From: Paracoccaceae bacterium
Lineage (GTDB): Bacteria > Pseudomonadota > Alphaproteobacteria > Rhodobacterales > Rhodobacteraceae
DNA length: 15,277 bases
NCBI GenBank assembly: GCA_024644285.1
Contig: JAHELH010000019.1
Span: 1 to 15,277 of the forward strand
Reading direction: 5' to 3'
This document shows, in pieces, positions 12,975-15,277 of this stretch. A model generated the notes under the pieces. That model was not told the origin of the DNA. It worked only from the letters and a program-made list of their open reading frames with translations, and made no database searches. Every line of letters begins with the position of its first letter. Positions within the stretch are counted from its first letter, which is position 1. Made by a program: the position numbers and the translations under genes.

Positions 12975-14318
12975 ATGTTTCGCACCGTCGAGTTGCCGCT
13001 CTGGCTGTTGGTCCTGATCCTGCTCTTTGCGGCGGTCACATTCGCGTCGCATTTCCTGTTCCCCTCGGTCCGATGGTTCTTCCGGCGTCGGATGGAAAGG
13101 GCGGTCGCCCGATTGAACGAGCGGCTCACGGTGCCGATCCAGCCCTTCAAGCTGGCACGCCGCTACGACATGATCCAGCGCCTGCTTTACGATCCCAAGA
13201 TCTCAGAGGCGATCGCCGAGCACGCCAAAAGCGAAGGCGTGCCCGAAAGCGTCGCGTTCCAGCAGGCCGGCCGTTACGCGCGCGAGATCGTGCCGTCGTT
13301 CAGCGCCTCCGCCTATTTCGGCTTCGCGATCAGGCTGGCGCGCTGGCTGAGCCGGGCCCTTTACCGCGTGCATCTCGACGACAGCAACGATTCGGCGGTG
13401 GCCGCCATCAACAGCGAGGCAACGATCATCTTCGTGATGAACCACCGCTCGAACATGGATTACGTGCTGGTGACGTATCTCGTCGCCGAACGCTCGGCGC
13501 TGTCCTACGCGGTGGGCGAATGGGCGCGGGTCTGGCCGCTCAGCCGTCTGATCCGGGCGATGGGGGCGTTTTTCATTCGTCGGAAATCGCGCAACACGCT
13601 CTACCGCCGGGTTCTGGCACGCTATGTGCAGATGGCGACGGCCGGTGGCGTGACCCAGGCGATCTTTCCCGAGGGCGGGCTGAGCCTTGACGGCTCGGTG
13701 GGGCCGGCGAAGCTGGGGCTTCTGTCCTACATCGTCGGCGATTTCGATCCGGCCGGCGGGCGTGACGTGATCTTCGTGCCGGTCGCGCTGAACTACGACC
13801 GGGTGCTCGAAGACCGGGTGCTGGTCGAGGCCGCCAAGATGGAAAAGCCGAAGTTCCGCGCCTCGGTGCCGGTGGCGATCCGGTTTGCCGTTCGCTACGC
13901 GTTCCGCCGGATCACCGGCAGCGCCGTGCGGTTCGGTCATGCCGGTGTCGGCTTTGGCGAACCGCTGTCGCTGCGGGATTTCGTCATGTCGCATCCGGGC
14001 GAGGCGATCACCGGGGTCGGCGAGGCGCTGCGCGAGCGGATCAAGGCGGTCATCCCGGTGTTGCCGGTGCCGCTTACCGCCTGGCTGATGCGCGGATCCG
14101 AAGGTCCCATGGACCGCGCCGCGCTGGTGCAGGCGGCCGAGCCGTATCTGACGCGCATCCCCGCGCCGCACCCGGACGCGGAAGGCATGATCGACGAGGC
14201 GTTGGCGCATCTGTTGTCCCGGCGTATCCTGGTCGAGGGGCCCGATGGCATTCGCATCGATCCCGGCCACGTTGATCTGGTGGACTACTATGCAAACTCG
14301 GTGGCGCACCGGCTTTAA
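12975..14318 (+). CDS. PlsB-like membrane acyltransferase (glycerol-3-phosphate/lysophosphatidate type)
   Basis: Predicted inner-membrane-associated acyltransferase of 447 aa. A membrane helix spans about 8-30 and is followed by a basic patch (RRRMER). All four glycerolipid acyltransferase blocks are present: NHRSNMD (the HX4D motif, His157 and Asp162), GAFFIRR (197-203), FPEGG (231-235) and VPVALNYDRV (269-278). Blocks II and IV resemble PlsB more than PlsC, suggesting glycerol-3-phosphate 1-acyltransferase activity. The protein is far shorter than E. coli PlsB (about 800 aa), lacking its large N-terminal region. The ATG at 12975 follows GTAGGG; the frame is open to 12852 but upstream residues look non-coding. 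It is divergent from ecm and 153 bp upstream of ccr. The acyl donor and acceptor are not determinable here. Confidence 0.85.
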   Translation: MFRTVELPLWLLVLILLFAAVTFASHFLFPSVRWFFRRRMERAVARLNERLTVPIQPFKLARRYDMIQRLLYDPKISEAIAEHAKSEGVPESVAFQQAGRYAREIVPSFSASAYFGFAIRLARWLSRALYRVHLDDSNDSAVAAINSEATIIFVMNHRSNMDYVLVTYLVAERSALSYAVGEWARVWPLSRLIRAMGAFFIRRKSRNTLYRRVLARYVQMATAGGVTQAIFPEGGLSLDGSVGPAKLGLLSYIVGDFDPAGGRDVIFVPVALNYDRVLEDRVLVEAAKMEKPKFRASVPVAIRFAVRYAFRRITGSAVRFGHAGVGFGEPLSLRDFVMSHPGEAITGVGEALRERIKAVIPVLPVPLTAWLMRGSEGPMDRAALVQAAEPYLTRIPAPHPDAEGMIDEALAHLLSRRILVEGPDGIRIDPGHVDLVDYYANSVAHRL

Positions 14319-14339
14319 GGCCCGTCGCGCATTCCCCGC

Positions 14340-14353
14340 CGCGGAATTCCGCG
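14340..14353. repeat. Perfect 14-bp palindrome between the acyltransferase gene and ccr
   Basis: CGCGGAATTCCGCG lies 21 bp past the acyltransferase stop, in the 153-bp gap before ccr. No T-run follows directly; an A/T-rich stretch (14361-14378) does. It might be a transcription end signal or a regulator site for ccr. A second, weaker palindrome, TTCCC-G-GGGAA (14417-14427), lies closer to ccr. I found no convincing ccr -35/-10 pair; CATAAT (14395-14400) is the best -10 candidate. Confidence 0.45.
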
Positions 14354-14471
14354 ATCCGAGACATAAAATTACAAAAATACCGGAATGGGCGTTGCATAAT
14401 TACGCGGGCTTTCCTATTCCCGGGGAAACGCCGATTCTGCGGCGCGGCATGAACTCGAGATGGAGGCATCG

Positions 14472-15277
<806 letters not shown>

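Noticed and set aside
10818..14355. The 13-mer GGAATTCCGCGAT at 10818-10830 and 14343-14355, flanking the ecm-acyltransferase block
   Set aside because: About one or two shared 13-mers are expected by chance in a 15-kb window, and no insertion-element features accompany the copies.

Overview
This window is GC-rich, densely coding DNA. The order of the sdh genes, the facing ethylmalonyl-CoA mutase and crotonyl-CoA carboxylase/reductase genes, and several family-specific proteins (DUF1194, DUF4344, DUF1989) point to an alphaproteobacterium of the Rhodobacterales (Rhodobacter/Roseobacter/Paracoccus relatives). That assignment is inference from gene content and protein similarity recalled from memory; no search was run. 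I saw no tRNA, rRNA, CRISPR array, insertion sequence or prophage gene.

Layout. (1) 1-2270: a minus-strand dienelactone-hydrolase-like protein, divergent from two plus-strand exported proteins: a von Willebrand A-type DUF1194 protein and a HExxH metallopeptidase-like DUF4344 protein. (2) 2360-6490: a complete succinate dehydrogenase operon, sdhC-sdhD-sdhA-[lipoprotein 1]-[lipoprotein 2]-sdhB. Two small, mutually homologous predicted lipoproteins sit between sdhA and sdhB and are joined by 1-bp TGATG stop/start overlaps. (3) 6640-9750: a cytoplasmic six-Asp-box (BNR) repeat protein, a possible 57-residue membrane protein on the minus strand, a DUF1989 (urea carboxylase-associated-like) protein, and deoD purine nucleoside phosphorylase convergent with it at a 3-bp gap. 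(4) 9750-10850: a 310-bp gene-free stretch, a hypothetical protein, and the 3' remnant of a trypsin-like serine protease that has kept its GDSGAP motif but lost the rest. (5) 10849-15277: the ethylmalonyl-CoA pathway locus. ecm runs leftward from a good sigma-70-type promoter. Divergent from it are a PlsB-like membrane acyltransferase and then ccr, which the window edge cuts off.

How it fits together. Complex II links the TCA cycle to the respiratory quinone pool. Ccr makes ethylmalonyl-CoA from crotonyl-CoA, and Ecm, a B12 enzyme, converts it to methylsuccinyl-CoA, so the right-hand locus serves acetate/C2 assimilation whose products (succinyl-CoA via propionyl-CoA, malate) feed the TCA cycle. 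The PlsB-like enzyme between them is a phospholipid-synthesis enzyme by family. DUF1989 and DeoD may both relate to nitrogen/purine salvage, but that is inference from position only.

The most interesting feature is the duplicated lipoprotein pair inside the sdh operon. Secondary points are the protease remnant in the same frame as ecm behind two amber codons, the inverted repeat lying in the ecm promoter, and perfect 14-bp palindromes in two short intergenic gaps.
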